Below are positions 1-8,303 of a stretch of DNA of 64,000 nucleotides, piece by piece. The notes below the pieces were generated by a model. It saw nothing but the letters and a program-made list of their open reading frames with translations, did no database searches and was not told the origin of the DNA. Each line of letters starts with the position of its first letter. The first letter of the stretch is position 1. The stretch is from Paenirhizobium selenitireducens ATCC BAA-1503 (GTDB lineage Bacteria > Pseudomonadota > Alphaproteobacteria > Rhizobiales > Rhizobiaceae). The translations under genes and the position numbers were made by a program. The DNA lies in the NCBI RefSeq assembly GCF_000518785.1, contig NZ_JAEG01000002.1, forward strand, positions 372,001 to 436,000, given 5' to 3'.

Positions 1-552
1 GTAGTCGCAAAACAGCGGCCGCTCGCCGCCGATGAAGGGCTGGAACTTCAGCATGTGCCGCAGGGGCTCGAGCTTGGCCGGGAAAGCGGCGATCTCGGCG
101 GCGCGATCGGGTGCCACCTGTTCGAGCGGCTTGCCGAAACGTTCCTCGCGGTTGGAGCGGAAATAGGCCTTGTCGACGGGCGCCAGCATGTCGTGGATGT
201 CGAGGAGCGCGATGCGGCTGATTGCCGTGTGCAGCACCATCTGCGAATAGCCTTCGACGAAACGCGCCATGGCCTTGCCACCCTCGCCGCGAAACAGCGA
301 CGGCCGCTCCGGATAGGTCTCCTCCAGATAGAGGGCGATGGCAAAGCTGTCGGCCACCAGTTGTTCGCCGTCGCGCAGCAGCGGGACGATCTTCGTCGCG
401 CCGTTCTCCACCTTGGGGATTTCGGTGAACGGCAGCGGCGTCTCGGCGAAATCGAGGCCCTTGTGGCGCAGCGACATTACCGTCTTCCAGCAATGGGGCG
501 AGAACGGGCGGGCGCTGTCAGCGCCGCAAAGGGTGTAGAGCGTTCTGGACAT
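1..552 (-). CDS. Glutathione S-transferase family protein (3' end beyond window)
   Basis: Reading leftward from an ATG at 552, 184 codons stay open to the window edge, so the C-terminus is missing. The ATG is preceded by AAGGAA at a good distance. The N-terminal ~80 residues look like a thioredoxin-fold GST domain: a strand TLYTLCGADSARPFSPHCWK, then PFTEIPKV and VPLLRDGEQLVADSFAIA, where V-P-L and D-S are the usual glutathione-contacting positions. An all-helical C-terminal domain follows. Members conjugate or remove glutathione from small molecules in the cytoplasm; the substrate here cannot be told. It is divergent from the DinB-fold gene at 703. Family call is secure, function is not. Confidence 0.82.
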   Translation of the reverse strand, partial: MSRTLYTLCGADSARPFSPHCWKTVMSLRHKGLDFAETPLPFTEIPKVENGATKIVPLLRDGEQLVADSFAIALYLEETYPERPSLFRGEGGKAMARFVEGYSQMVLHTAISRIALLDIHDMLAPVDKAYFRSNREERFGKPLEQVAPDRAAEIAAFPAKLEPLRHMLKFQPFIGGERPLFCDY

Positions 553-702
553 CGGTCATTCCTTGTGGCGATGGCGGGCGGTGGCGGCGAACTCGAACGC
601 AAAATCCGCCAACAATCAAATCAGGAAATTTCATCGGTTTCATCAAACCAACTTGTGGCGATCCCGGTTAGGATACCGCGAGCCCATTCATCGGAGACAG
701 TC

Positions 703-1212
703 ATGCGCCAGCATTTCCAGATGTTCGCCGCCTATAATCGCTGGGCGAACGCCGTTCTTTACGAAGCGGCAGGCCAGCTCGACAACGAAGAACTCAATCG
801 CAATGCGGGCGGGTTCTTCGGTTCCCTGTTCGGCACGATGAGCCACATTCTCGTGGCCGACCGGATATGGCTTCACCGCTTCACCGGGCAAGGACCGACC
901 TACCAGGCGCTCAACGCGCGGCCTTGCGACAATTTCGCCGACCTGGCCTCGGCGCGTGCGGCAGAGGACGAGCGGATCGTCGCGTGGATCGACGGCCTGA
1001 GCGCCGAACAACTCGAAGCGACGATCGCCTATACGCCGGTGAGCAACCCCGTTCCGGTCAGCCACAAGCTGGCACCCGGCCTGTCGCATTTCTTCAACCA
1101 CCAGACCCATCACCGCGGCCAGTGCCACATGACGCTGACGGCGCTCGGCAAGCCCTCGCTGGCGCTCGATCTGCTCTACTTCCTGCGGCAACAGGGCCAG
1201 GCCTGGCTTTAG
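703..1212 (+). CDS. DinB family protein
   Basis: A 169-residue protein starting at the ATG with GGAGACAG just upstream; the open frame runs further 5', but that part only mirrors the GST gene on the other strand. The sequence fits the DinB/YfiT four-helix bundle: His48 in MSHILVADRIW and the pair His133 and His137 in NHQTHHRGQ form the usual metal-binding triad. Relatives include thiol-dependent transferases and many uncharacterised stress proteins. Its divergent GST neighbour may suggest thiol chemistry, but that is inference. Length is normal and I see no defects. Confidence 0.85.
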   Translation: MRQHFQMFAAYNRWANAVLYEAAGQLDNEELNRNAGGFFGSLFGTMSHILVADRIWLHRFTGQGPTYQALNARPCDNFADLASARAAEDERIVAWIDGLSAEQLEATIAYTPVSNPVPVSHKLAPGLSHFFNHQTHHRGQCHMTLTALGKPSLALDLLYFLRQQGQAWL

Positions 1213-1242
1213 GCGCCGGTCGAGAGATATTCTGAACGAGAA

Positions 1243-1268
1243 AAGCCGGCGGATCGCTCCGCCGGCTT
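1243..1268. terminator. Bidirectional rho-independent terminator
   Basis: A perfect 11-bp stem (AAGCCGGCGGA with its complement) closes on a TCGC loop between two convergent genes. On the minus strand it is followed by TTTTCTCGTT, so it best serves the chemoreceptor gene ending at 1296. It can also stop the DinB gene ending at 1212. Confidence 0.8.
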
Positions 1269-1295
1269 CTGAACGTTGGTCATGCGATGCGCCTG

Positions 1296-2891
1296 TCAGG
1301 CGGCGCGCTGGCGCCGCGCGTAGCCGTTGCCGCCGGAGATCTGGAAGCGGACCATCAGCTGTTCGAGCGCGGACGCCTCGTTGGCGAGCGACTGGATGGC
1401 GGCCGAGGATTCCTCGACCATTGCCGCGTTCTGCTGGGTATTGCGGTCGATCTGGCCGATGGCGGCGTCGATCTCGGTAAGACCGGTCGACTGTTCGCGG
1501 GCGCTGCGCACGATCTTCTCGACTTCCACGCTGATGGCAGTGACTTCGTTGGCGATGGTGTGCAGCGCCTCACCCGTCTGGTCGACCAGGCCGACGCCGT
1601 TCTTGACCTCGGCGCCCGAAGCATTGATCAGCGCCTTGATGTCCTTGGCGGCATTGGCGGAACGCTGGGCGAGCTCGCGCACTTCCTGGGCAACGACGGC
1701 AAAGCCCTTGCCGGCTTCACCGGCACGCGCTGCCTCGACACCGGCATTCAGCGCCAAGAGGTTGGTCTGGAAGGCGATCTCGTCGATCACGTTGATGATC
1801 TGCGAAATCTCGCGGGACGAGGTCTCGATCTTGCCCATGGCCTGAACGGCATTGGTGACGATCGAGCCTGAACGCTCGGCGCCGTTGCGGGCATGCTCGA
1901 CCAGACGTCCGACATTTTCGGCGACCTTGGCCGTCTGCTGCACGGTTTCGGTGACGTTGCTGAGCGCGCTTGCGGTTTCTTCGATCGAAGCCGCCTGGCG
2001 CTCGGTCCGCGCCGACAGGTCGTGATTGGCGTCGCCGATCTGGCCGGTGCCATCGCGGATGATGCGGACCACCTGGCTCACCTGGCTGATGACCGACTCC
2101 AGCCCTTCGACAGAGGTGTTGAACGAGCTGCGCAGCTTGTCGAGTTCGCCCTTGAACTCCTGCGAGATACGATGCGACAGATTGCCGGCGGCGAGCTGGC
2201 TGAGCGCCTCGTCCAGCTTCATGACGACAAAGTCGACCGCTTCGGCCTCGCGGGCCTTTTCCTGCTCGCGCTCGGCGCGCATCTGTTCGGCATGTTCGTC
2301 TGCCTGACGGGCCTGCTCGGCCATCGTCATGGTCTTGCGTTCGGCGCTCGTGGCCGCCTCGACGGCTGCCTCGGAAGCGACAAAAGCGCTGACGACCGAA
2401 TGGGTGAGCGCGATCAAAACACCGCTCTGTAGGATCAGCACGACCGCATGCAGCACCACGCGCGAGAAATCGGACTCGCCGGGGAAGATCGCGAGCGGCA
2501 TGGCGAAGAACAGCAGAATGTGATGCACGGCGACGAGCGCCGCATAGCCGACGATCGCGCGCCAATCGACCCAGACCGCACAGATCGCCAGCGAGGCGAA
2601 GAAGTACATGTGGATGTCGATCTGCAGGGGCGAGCCGGCAAAGGAGTAGACCAGCACGGCAACCGTTGCCGCATGCGCCATCGAGGTGACGACGCGGGTC
2701 GTCCCACCGGTGCGATCCTTCATCCAGCTCAAGGTCGCCGAACCGACGATCAACAGGGTGGCGACGATCGCGAAGACGTCAAAACCCTCGGCCCGCAGAG
2801 CATTGCGAAGCGCGATCAACGCAAGATTGAGCCACAGAAGCGCGACGATCCCCGTCGAAGCCTTGTAACGCAGTGCGTTCAGAGCATTCAT
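1296..2891 (-). CDS. Methyl-accepting chemotaxis protein with multi-span membrane sensor
   Basis: A receptor of 531 residues. The start chosen is the ATG at 2891, with AGGGAA upstream; an in-frame start 12 codons earlier lacks this. The first ~190 residues hold about six hydrophobic segments and no sizeable periplasmic domain; the stretch around HMYFFASLAICAVWVDW carries His and Asp inside the membrane part. A HAMP-like region (LAAGNLSHRISQEF) follows, then the signalling domain with the hairpin tip [20 protein letters not shown] and a run of Ala/Ser/Glu/Gln heptads. It would signal through CheW/CheA. It is the downstream gene of a pair with the small protein ending at 2893, one base away. 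The stimulus is unknown. Confidence 0.9.
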   Translation of the reverse strand: MNALNALRYKASTGIVALLWLNLALIALRNALRAEGFDVFAIVATLLIVGSATLSWMKDRTGGTTRVVTSMAHAATVAVLVYSFAGSPLQIDIHMYFFASLAICAVWVDWRAIVGYAALVAVHHILLFFAMPLAIFPGESDFSRVVLHAVVLILQSGVLIALTHSVVSAFVASEAAVEAATSAERKTMTMAEQARQADEHAEQMRAEREQEKAREAEAVDFVVMKLDEALSQLAAGNLSHRISQEFKGELDKLRSSFNTSVEGLESVISQVSQVVRIIRDGTGQIGDANHDLSARTERQAASIEETASALSNVTETVQQTAKVAENVGRLVEHARNGAERSGSIVTNAVQAMGKIETSSREISQIINVIDEIAFQTNLLALNAGVEAARAGEAGKGFAVVAQEVRELAQRSANAAKDIKALINASGAEVKNGVGLVDQTGEALHTIANEVTAISVEVEKIVRSAREQSTGLTEIDAAIGQIDRNTQQNAAMVEESSAAIQSLANEASALEQLMVRFQISGGNGYARRQRAA

Positions 2892-2892
2892 G

Positions 2893-3192
2893 TCAGTTCC
2901 CTTCGAGGCAGCCGACTGCCAAATCATGATTCAGGACAAGGAGAGCGCCAGCCCGCATCAGGCGGCCGGCAAAATCATTTGCATCGGAATAGGCAACGGA
3001 GACCCATGCATAGCGGCCGGACCAGACGAGCCGACCGCCCGCGTCTCCGATCACCCGCATGTTCCCGCTCGCATCTGCTTCCGGATCCGTCACGACCAGG
3101 ACGAACGGCCCGGCAGGACGCACCCAGACCGCCACGATCAGCAGCAAGAAAAATGCGAAATTTGCCAAGACGATCGACTTCTGGATTGCCAT
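2893..3192 (-). CDS. Small membrane-anchored protein, upstream partner of the chemoreceptor
   Basis: A 99-residue protein. The start is the ATG at 3192, with AAGGAG upstream; a longer open frame begins 13 codons earlier without such a site. Residues ~5-24 (SIVLANFAFFLLLIVAVWV) form one hydrophobic segment followed by Arg and Pro, and about 70 polar residues then lie outside or inside the membrane; topology is not certain. I recognise no domain. It ends one base before the chemoreceptor start and so is surely co-transcribed with it. A receptor accessory or ligand-binding partner is possible but unproven. Confidence 0.7.
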   Translation of the reverse strand: MAIQKSIVLANFAFFLLLIVAVWVRPAGPFVLVVTDPEADASGNMRVIGDAGGRLVWSGRYAWVSVAYSDANDFAGRLMRAGALLVLNHDLAVGCLEGN

Positions 3193-3538
3193 AAGTCGCC
3201 ACTCCTTGTTTTTCCGCACACCGCTCCTCATTCAGTGGCGTTACTTTGCGACCGGATCCCTCCAGATCCGAGATGGTCGCGCCGCAAGGTCAAAATAGAT
3301 GGCGCCGACTAAGATTTAATTAAGTTCTATAGGCTCGGCGAAGCTGTCGCCGCCGGACAGAATTGGCAAAGCAAGTCCGGTCTCGCATCCCGGTTCAGCA
3401 GGCATTAACCCTCGTTCGACCTAGCCGGCCGCGTTTAACGGAATGCTGATACTTGCCGGCAAGATTCTCCCGCAAAGGCCTGACCGGCCTATCGACAAGC
3501 AGACCGGACCAATCCGGCGGACCACGAAGGGGAATGCC
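3193..3538. other. Intergenic region between divergent genes
   Basis: About 346 bases without a convincing gene, between the small membrane gene (minus) and the GGDEF gene (plus). It must hold both promoters. It includes an AT-rich patch near 3315-3330 (TTTAATTAAG) and a 12-base perfect palindrome CTTGCCGGCAAG at 3452-3463. I see no structured RNA or recognisable operator. Confidence 0.5.
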
Positions 3539-4627
3539 ATGCAGAACGATGCCAGCAACGCGCAACAGCGACACCAACAGAATGCGCGGATTGCAGCCGG
3601 TCACGACCAGTTGCAGAAGGTGGCAGGCTACATGGCCAAACACATGATCGGCGGCCTCCCCCGCAATTACGAGCTGGTCCACGAGGCCCTGAACGGCCAC
3701 CATCCGGCCCTGGCGCGCGGGCTCGCCGCCCTCGGCCAGCGCCCCTCCCAGCATGATCTCGACCAGCTCGGCCTGAAGCATCGCCTGCTCGGCCATTGCG
3801 GCATCGCCGAGGATAGGCTGCAGGCGGACGCGACCGGATTACTCGACAAGCTCGGAGAACATGTTTCTCTCGGCATCCTGCACAAGCAGACCTTTGCCCG
3901 GGCGCTTGAGACCATCCTGAAATCGATCCGCGAAGACGAAGGCCGCGGCGTGGGCGACCTGATCGCCGAACTGGACTTCCTCAACGGGGCAACGAGCGAC
4001 CTTCTGCATTCGGAAACCGAGCTCGGATTGAAGCTCAAGAGCGGTCTGCAGCAGATCGAGGCGGCCAAGCGTGCCGTGGAGACGGCCAAAGCGGCGACGG
4101 AAAAGGACAGGCTCACCGGCCTGCCGAACCGGCTTTCCTTCATGAAGCGCCTGGAGGATCTTTACGGGCACGACGTGCCGCCGTCCGGCCACGCGCTGCT
4201 TCTCGTCGATATCGACGACTTCCGCTCGATCAACCAGCAGTTTGGCGAGGAGGCCGGAAACCGCCTGCTGCAGAGGCTCGCAACCATCTTCCGCAAGACC
4301 ATCAAGAAGAACGACGTGGTGGCACGCATCGACGGCGACGACTTCGCCTTCCTGTTCAGCGACGTCGCGGCCGAGGATGCGCATGCCATCGCGGAGCGCC
4401 TGCACGCCGCCGTCGAGAACAATCTGGTCTTTGCCACCGAGCATGGCTCCACCCATGGCGGGCTCGGCCTGTCGATCGGCTTTGCGCTGACCCATGACGC
4501 CGATGAGCCGATGCAGTTGCTCTTCCATGCCGAGGCGGCGTTGAACACCGCGCGGGCCAATCCGCGGGCACCGATCGCAGGTTATCCGCCGGAGCGCGGC
4601 CGTCCTGCCGGGCGCCACGTCGCCTGA
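3539..4627 (+). CDS. GGDEF-fold protein with degenerate active site
   Basis: A 362-residue soluble protein; the start ATG follows AAGGGGA at good spacing. The N-terminal ~185 residues are helical, of unknown family, ending in a likely coiled-coil signalling helix (QQIEAAKRAVETAKAATEKD). Residues ~188-350 form a GGDEF domain: DRLTGLPNR and LVDIDDFRSINQQFG are clear. The signature is DGDDF (265-269) rather than GG[D/E]EF, and the usual ND..GH..GD positions read NQ..GE..GN. Diguanylate cyclases make c-di-GMP from two GTP; this copy is probably inactive or only binds nucleotide. A regulatory role is inferred. Confidence 0.83.
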   Translation: MQNDASNAQQRHQQNARIAAGHDQLQKVAGYMAKHMIGGLPRNYELVHEALNGHHPALARGLAALGQRPSQHDLDQLGLKHRLLGHCGIAEDRLQADATGLLDKLGEHVSLGILHKQTFARALETILKSIREDEGRGVGDLIAELDFLNGATSDLLHSETELGLKLKSGLQQIEAAKRAVETAKAATEKDRLTGLPNRLSFMKRLEDLYGHDVPPSGHALLLVDIDDFRSINQQFGEEAGNRLLQRLATIFRKTIKKNDVVARIDGDDFAFLFSDVAAEDAHAIAERLHAAVENNLVFATEHGSTHGGLGLSIGFALTHDADEPMQLLFHAEAALNTARANPRAPIAGYPPERGRPAGRHVA

Positions 4628-4759
4628 CGGCAAAAGGCTGCCGGTGGCGCGGCGCGCCTGTTGCCCGGATGCCACCCTCGACGCGTCACCGGTGGCCACG
4701 GCCTTCGCCAATCCGCCCGCAGCTTGCCTTTGTGCCGCACATCGGCCAAAAGCGCGGAC

Positions 4760-6649
4760 ATGATTACCATCAACGATATATCGGCCCGCATCGCCGGCCG
4801 CCTTCTGATCGACCATGCGAGCGTCTCGCTGCCGAGCGGCACCAAGGCGGGTCTCGTCGGCCGCAATGGCGCGGGCAAGTCGACGCTGTTCAAGATCATC
4901 ACCGGCGATCTTTCCGCAGAAAGCGGTTCGGTCTCAATTCCGAAGAATGCGCGCATCGGCCAGGTGGCGCAGGAAGCGCCCGGCACAGAGGATTCGCTGA
5001 TCGAGATCGTGCTGGCCGCCGACAAGGAGCGGGCGGCCCTGATGCTCGAGTCGGAAACGGCGACGGATCCGCACCGCATCGCCGACATCCAGGTGCGACT
5101 GTCCGACATCGACGCCCATTCGGCGGAAGCGCGCGCCGCCACCATCCTCGCCGGCCTTGGCTTCGATGCCGAAGCGCAGCTGCGTCCCGCCTCGTCGTTT
5201 TCCGGCGGCTGGCGCATGCGCGTGGCGCTGGCGGCCGTGCTGTTTTCCGAACCCGACCTGCTGCTGCTCGACGAGCCGACCAACTATCTCGACCTCGAAG
5301 GCACGCTGTGGCTGGAAGACTACGTGCGACGCTATCCGCACACCGTCATCGTCATCAGCCATGACCGCGACCTTTTGAACACGGCCGTCAACTCGATCAT
5401 CCATCTCGACCAGAAGAAGCTCACCTTCTACCGCGGCGGCTATGACCAGTTCGAACGACAGAAGACCGAAGCCGACGAACTGCAGACCAAGGCCAAGGTG
5501 AAGAACGAGGCGGCGCGCAAGCACCTGCAGAGCTTCATCGATCGGTTCAAGGCCAAGGCATCCAAGGCCAAGCAGGCGCAGAGCCGCGTCAAGGCGCTCG
5601 AGCGCATGGGCACGGTTGCCTCGGTGATCGAGGACCATGTCCAGCCGATCACCTTCCCGGAACCGGAAAAACAGCCCGCCTCGCCGATCATCGCCATCTC
5701 CGGCGGTGCGGTCGGCTACGAGCCCGGCAGGCCGATCCTGAAAAACATCAACCTTCGCATCGACGCCGATGACCGAATCGCGCTGCTCGGTTCCAACGGT
5801 AACGGCAAGTCGACCTTCGCCAAGTTCATCTCGGGAAGGCTGAAAGCCGAAAGCGGCGAGATCAAGCTTGCACCCAGCCTGAAGATCGGCTTCTTTGCCC
5901 AGCACCAGCTGGAAGACCTCGTTCCGAATGACACGCCGGTCGAACACGTGCGCCGGCTGATGCCGGGCGCGCCGGAAGCCAAGGTCCGGGCCCGCGTCGC
6001 GCAGATGGGCCTTGCCACGGAAAAGATGGCGACGGCTGCGAAGGATCTGTCCGGTGGCGAAAAGGCGCGCCTGCTGATGGGCCTTGCCGCCTTTCATGCA
6101 CCGAACCTTCTGATCCTCGACGAGCCGACCAACCATCTCGACATCGACAGCCGCCGCGCGCTGATCGCGGCGCTCAATGATTACGAGGGCGCGGTCATCC
6201 TGATCTCCCATGACCGCCACCTGATCGAGGCGACCGTCGACCGGCTGTGGCTGGTCAACAACGGCACCGTCTCACCCTTCGAAGGGGACATGGAGGAGTA
6301 TCGGAGCCTGATCGTCTCTTCCGGTAAAAAAAAAGACGAAAAGGACAAGCCTGAACCCTTAGCCGACCAGGCGAGCAAGGCCGACCAGCGCAAGCTGGCC
6401 GCCGAGCGGCGGGCCTCGCTTGCGCCGCTGCGCAAGAAGATCAACGATATCGAGGCCGAAACCAAGAAGCTCGAGAAGCTGATCGCCACGCTGGATGCGG
6501 AACTCGGCGACCCCGCGCTTTACGAAAAGAGCCCTGCCAAGGCCGCCGACAAGGTCAAGCAGCGCGGCGAGGCGGCCGCCAAGCTCTCGGCTGCGGAAGA
6601 GCAATGGCTGGAACTGTCCGCCGAGTACGAAGAGGCGATGGCGGGCTAG
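4760..6649 (+). CDS. ABC-F family ATPase (Uup/YheS-like)
   Basis: A 629-residue soluble protein with two ABC cassettes and no membrane part. The first has Walker A GRNGAGKST (34-42), signature FSGGW and Walker B LLLLDEPTNYLD; the second has GSNGNGKST, LSGGE and LLILDEPTNHLD. A charged linker joins them, and a C-terminal coiled coil follows a Lys-rich stretch. ABC-F proteins bind the ribosomal E site and relieve stalled translation, and some protect against antibiotics; the C-terminal extension resembles Uup and YheS. The start ATG opens the conserved MITINDIS strand. A run of nine A bases in the linker after cassette 2 is treated as a finding. Confidence 0.93.
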   Translation: MITINDISARIAGRLLIDHASVSLPSGTKAGLVGRNGAGKSTLFKIITGDLSAESGSVSIPKNARIGQVAQEAPGTEDSLIEIVLAADKERAALMLESETATDPHRIADIQVRLSDIDAHSAEARAATILAGLGFDAEAQLRPASSFSGGWRMRVALAAVLFSEPDLLLLDEPTNYLDLEGTLWLEDYVRRYPHTVIVISHDRDLLNTAVNSIIHLDQKKLTFYRGGYDQFERQKTEADELQTKAKVKNEAARKHLQSFIDRFKAKASKAKQAQSRVKALERMGTVASVIEDHVQPITFPEPEKQPASPIIAISGGAVGYEPGRPILKNINLRIDADDRIALLGSNGNGKSTFAKFISGRLKAESGEIKLAPSLKIGFFAQHQLEDLVPNDTPVEHVRRLMPGAPEAKVRARVAQMGLATEKMATAAKDLSGGEKARLLMGLAAFHAPNLLILDEPTNHLDIDSRRALIAALNDYEGAVILISHDRHLIEATVDRLWLVNNGTVSPFEGDMEEYRSLIVSSGKKKDEKDKPEPLADQASKADQRKLAAERRASLAPLRKKINDIEAETKKLEKLIATLDAELGDPALYEKSPAKAADKVKQRGEAAAKLSAAEEQWLELSAEYEEAMAG

Positions 6650-6949
6650 CTTTCGGAGAAGCTCGCGGATTCCAAGCCAACGGACTTACAGAACAGTCGA
6701 GCGGCGGGCACCACTCAGTGCCGCCGACATGTCGAGCTTGCCATTGCCGCGCGGGCTCATGGCCCCGCACGCTCGCGGCCAGCCGCTTTCCCACACAGAC
6801 GGCCTGCAAGTTCATCCTCAAGGCCGGGCCTTGAGCCAGGGCGCGCGCCGCGGCCCGCGCCCGCCATATCACTTAACAGAAATGAAAGGGCACCCTGCTA
6901 AAAGTAAGGGTAATCCCTTTCGCGCGTCAGGTGCTCTCAACTTTCGGTA
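6650..6949. other. Intergenic leader of the Tad gene cluster
   Basis: 300 bases with no convincing gene between the ABC-F gene and the first Tad gene. They hold a 19-base palindrome (CTCAAGGCC, one base, GGCCTTGAG at 6817-6835) and a longer hairpin at 6884-6921. The last ~80 bases are AT-richer than their surroundings and probably carry the promoter. I see no small RNA I can name. Confidence 0.45.
6884..6921 (+). promoter_or_regulatory. Two-tier hairpin upstream of the Tad genes
   Basis: GAAAGGG at 6884-6890 pairs with CCCTTTC at 6915-6921, and inside it ACCCT at 6892-6896 pairs with AGGGT at 6907-6911. The structure ends 28 bases before the start codon at 6950. It could be an operator or a 5' leader hairpin; which one cannot be told from the sequence. 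Confidence 0.4.
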
Positions 6950-8293
6950 ATGCGTATGAACTGGCATATTCGCAGCTTTCTCGGCGACCGCCGCGGCAAC
7001 ATCGCCATCACCTTCGCCTTTTTGCTCGTGCCGCTCATCAGTGCTGTCGGCATGAGCATCGACTATGTGCGGGCCTACAACATCCGCACCAAGATGCAGG
7101 TCGATCTGGACACCGCGCTGCTCTCCGTCGCCCAGGACATCGGCACGCTGAGCGACGACGCCATCGAGGAGCAGATCCGGAACTGGTTCGCGGCGCAGAC
7201 GAACCTGACCGACAAGGGCTACGAACTGAGCGATATCGACATCGATACGACCAGTCAGGAGATCACCGCCAAGGCCAAGGTGACCGTTCCGACCACCCTG
7301 TTGAGGATCGCCGACATCGACAGCGTGGACGTGAGCGTCAGTTCCTCCGTCGCGGGGCCCGGCTCTTCCTACATGAATGTCTACATCGTGGTCGATAAAT
7401 CGGCGTCGATGATGCTGGCCGCGACAAGTGCCGGCCAGACCGCGATGCAAGAAACGGCGGACTGCGCCTTTGCATGTCACGTTTCCGAGGGCAGCCACAC
7501 CTACAAGGGAAAGACATATTCGACGAACTATGCCCTGGCCAAGGCGATGGGCGTGCAATTGCGAACCGACGTCGCCTTGAGCGCGGTGTCGGAGGTGCTC
7601 GACATGATCGACGTCTACGACTCGGCACACCAGCGCATCAAGGTTGGGTTCTACACTGTCGGCAAGACTGCGGCCGAAGCCATGGCGCCGACCTATTCGA
7701 CCACGACGGCACGCAAGGTGCTGAGCAACGACGCCAAGAAAATGACAGGTGCGACTTCAGAGGATGCCACCTATTTCGACTATTCGCTGACGGCGCTGAA
7801 GAAGTTGATCGGCACGGCCGGTGATGGCAAGACGGCGAACTCCCCGATGAAGCTCGTCCTCATGCTGACCGACGGAATCCAGTCCGAGCGCAACTGGGTT
7901 CACCAGACGGCAAACGGCATCCGCTTCCCCACCGCGGTCGACAGCCTGCGGAAAGCCACCACGCCGCTCAATCCGGATTGGTGCGACAATGTAAAGGATC
8001 TCAATGCCGCCTTCGGCGTCCTTTATACCGAATACCTGCCGATGACTTGGGACTGGGGCTATAACGTCACGGTCGGCGAGAAGATGTCGACCAGCGTGTT
8101 CTCCTCGGTCTGGGGCGGCAAGATGCAATCCGGCAGCAAAAACAAGACCAGACAGGCCTATATTCCGATCGCACTCGAAGAATGCGCATCCAGCAGCGAC
8201 CTGTTCCTGCAGGCGAGTTCGGCCGCCGAGATCGAGGCCGGTCTCTCCAGCCTGTTCCAGCAATATGTCGCCAAAGTGCGGCTGACGAACTGA
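6950..8293 (+). CDS. TadG-like pilus assembly protein with von Willebrand A domain
   Basis: A 447-residue protein. Residues ~15-45 (RRGNIAITFAFLLVPLIS...) are the Tad-type N-terminal membrane segment with the Gly-Asn motif. From ~142 there is a vWA domain with the metal-ion site D-K-S-A-S (149-153) and a later LTDG strand. An insert after the first strand carries CAFACH (172-177). TadG-like proteins are envelope components linked to Flp/Tad pili or surface attachment. The two following genes overlap or nearly touch it and are TadE/TadF-like, so the three form one operon. The core Tad machinery (cpaB-F, pilin) is not in the window. An alternative start lies two codons downstream. Confidence 0.88.
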   Translation: MRMNWHIRSFLGDRRGNIAITFAFLLVPLISAVGMSIDYVRAYNIRTKMQVDLDTALLSVAQDIGTLSDDAIEEQIRNWFAAQTNLTDKGYELSDIDIDTTSQEITAKAKVTVPTTLLRIADIDSVDVSVSSSVAGPGSSYMNVYIVVDKSASMMLAATSAGQTAMQETADCAFACHVSEGSHTYKGKTYSTNYALAKAMGVQLRTDVALSAVSEVLDMIDVYDSAHQRIKVGFYTVGKTAAEAMAPTYSTTTARKVLSNDAKKMTGATSEDATYFDYSLTALKKLIGTAGDGKTANSPMKLVLMLTDGIQSERNWVHQTANGIRFPTAVDSLRKATTPLNPDWCDNVKDLNAAFGVLYTEYLPMTWDWGYNVTVGEKMSTSVFSSVWGGKMQSGSKNKTRQAYIPIALEECASSSDLFLQASSAAEIEAGLSSLFQQYVAKVRLTN

Positions 8294-8303
8294 GGAGGAC
8301 GCC

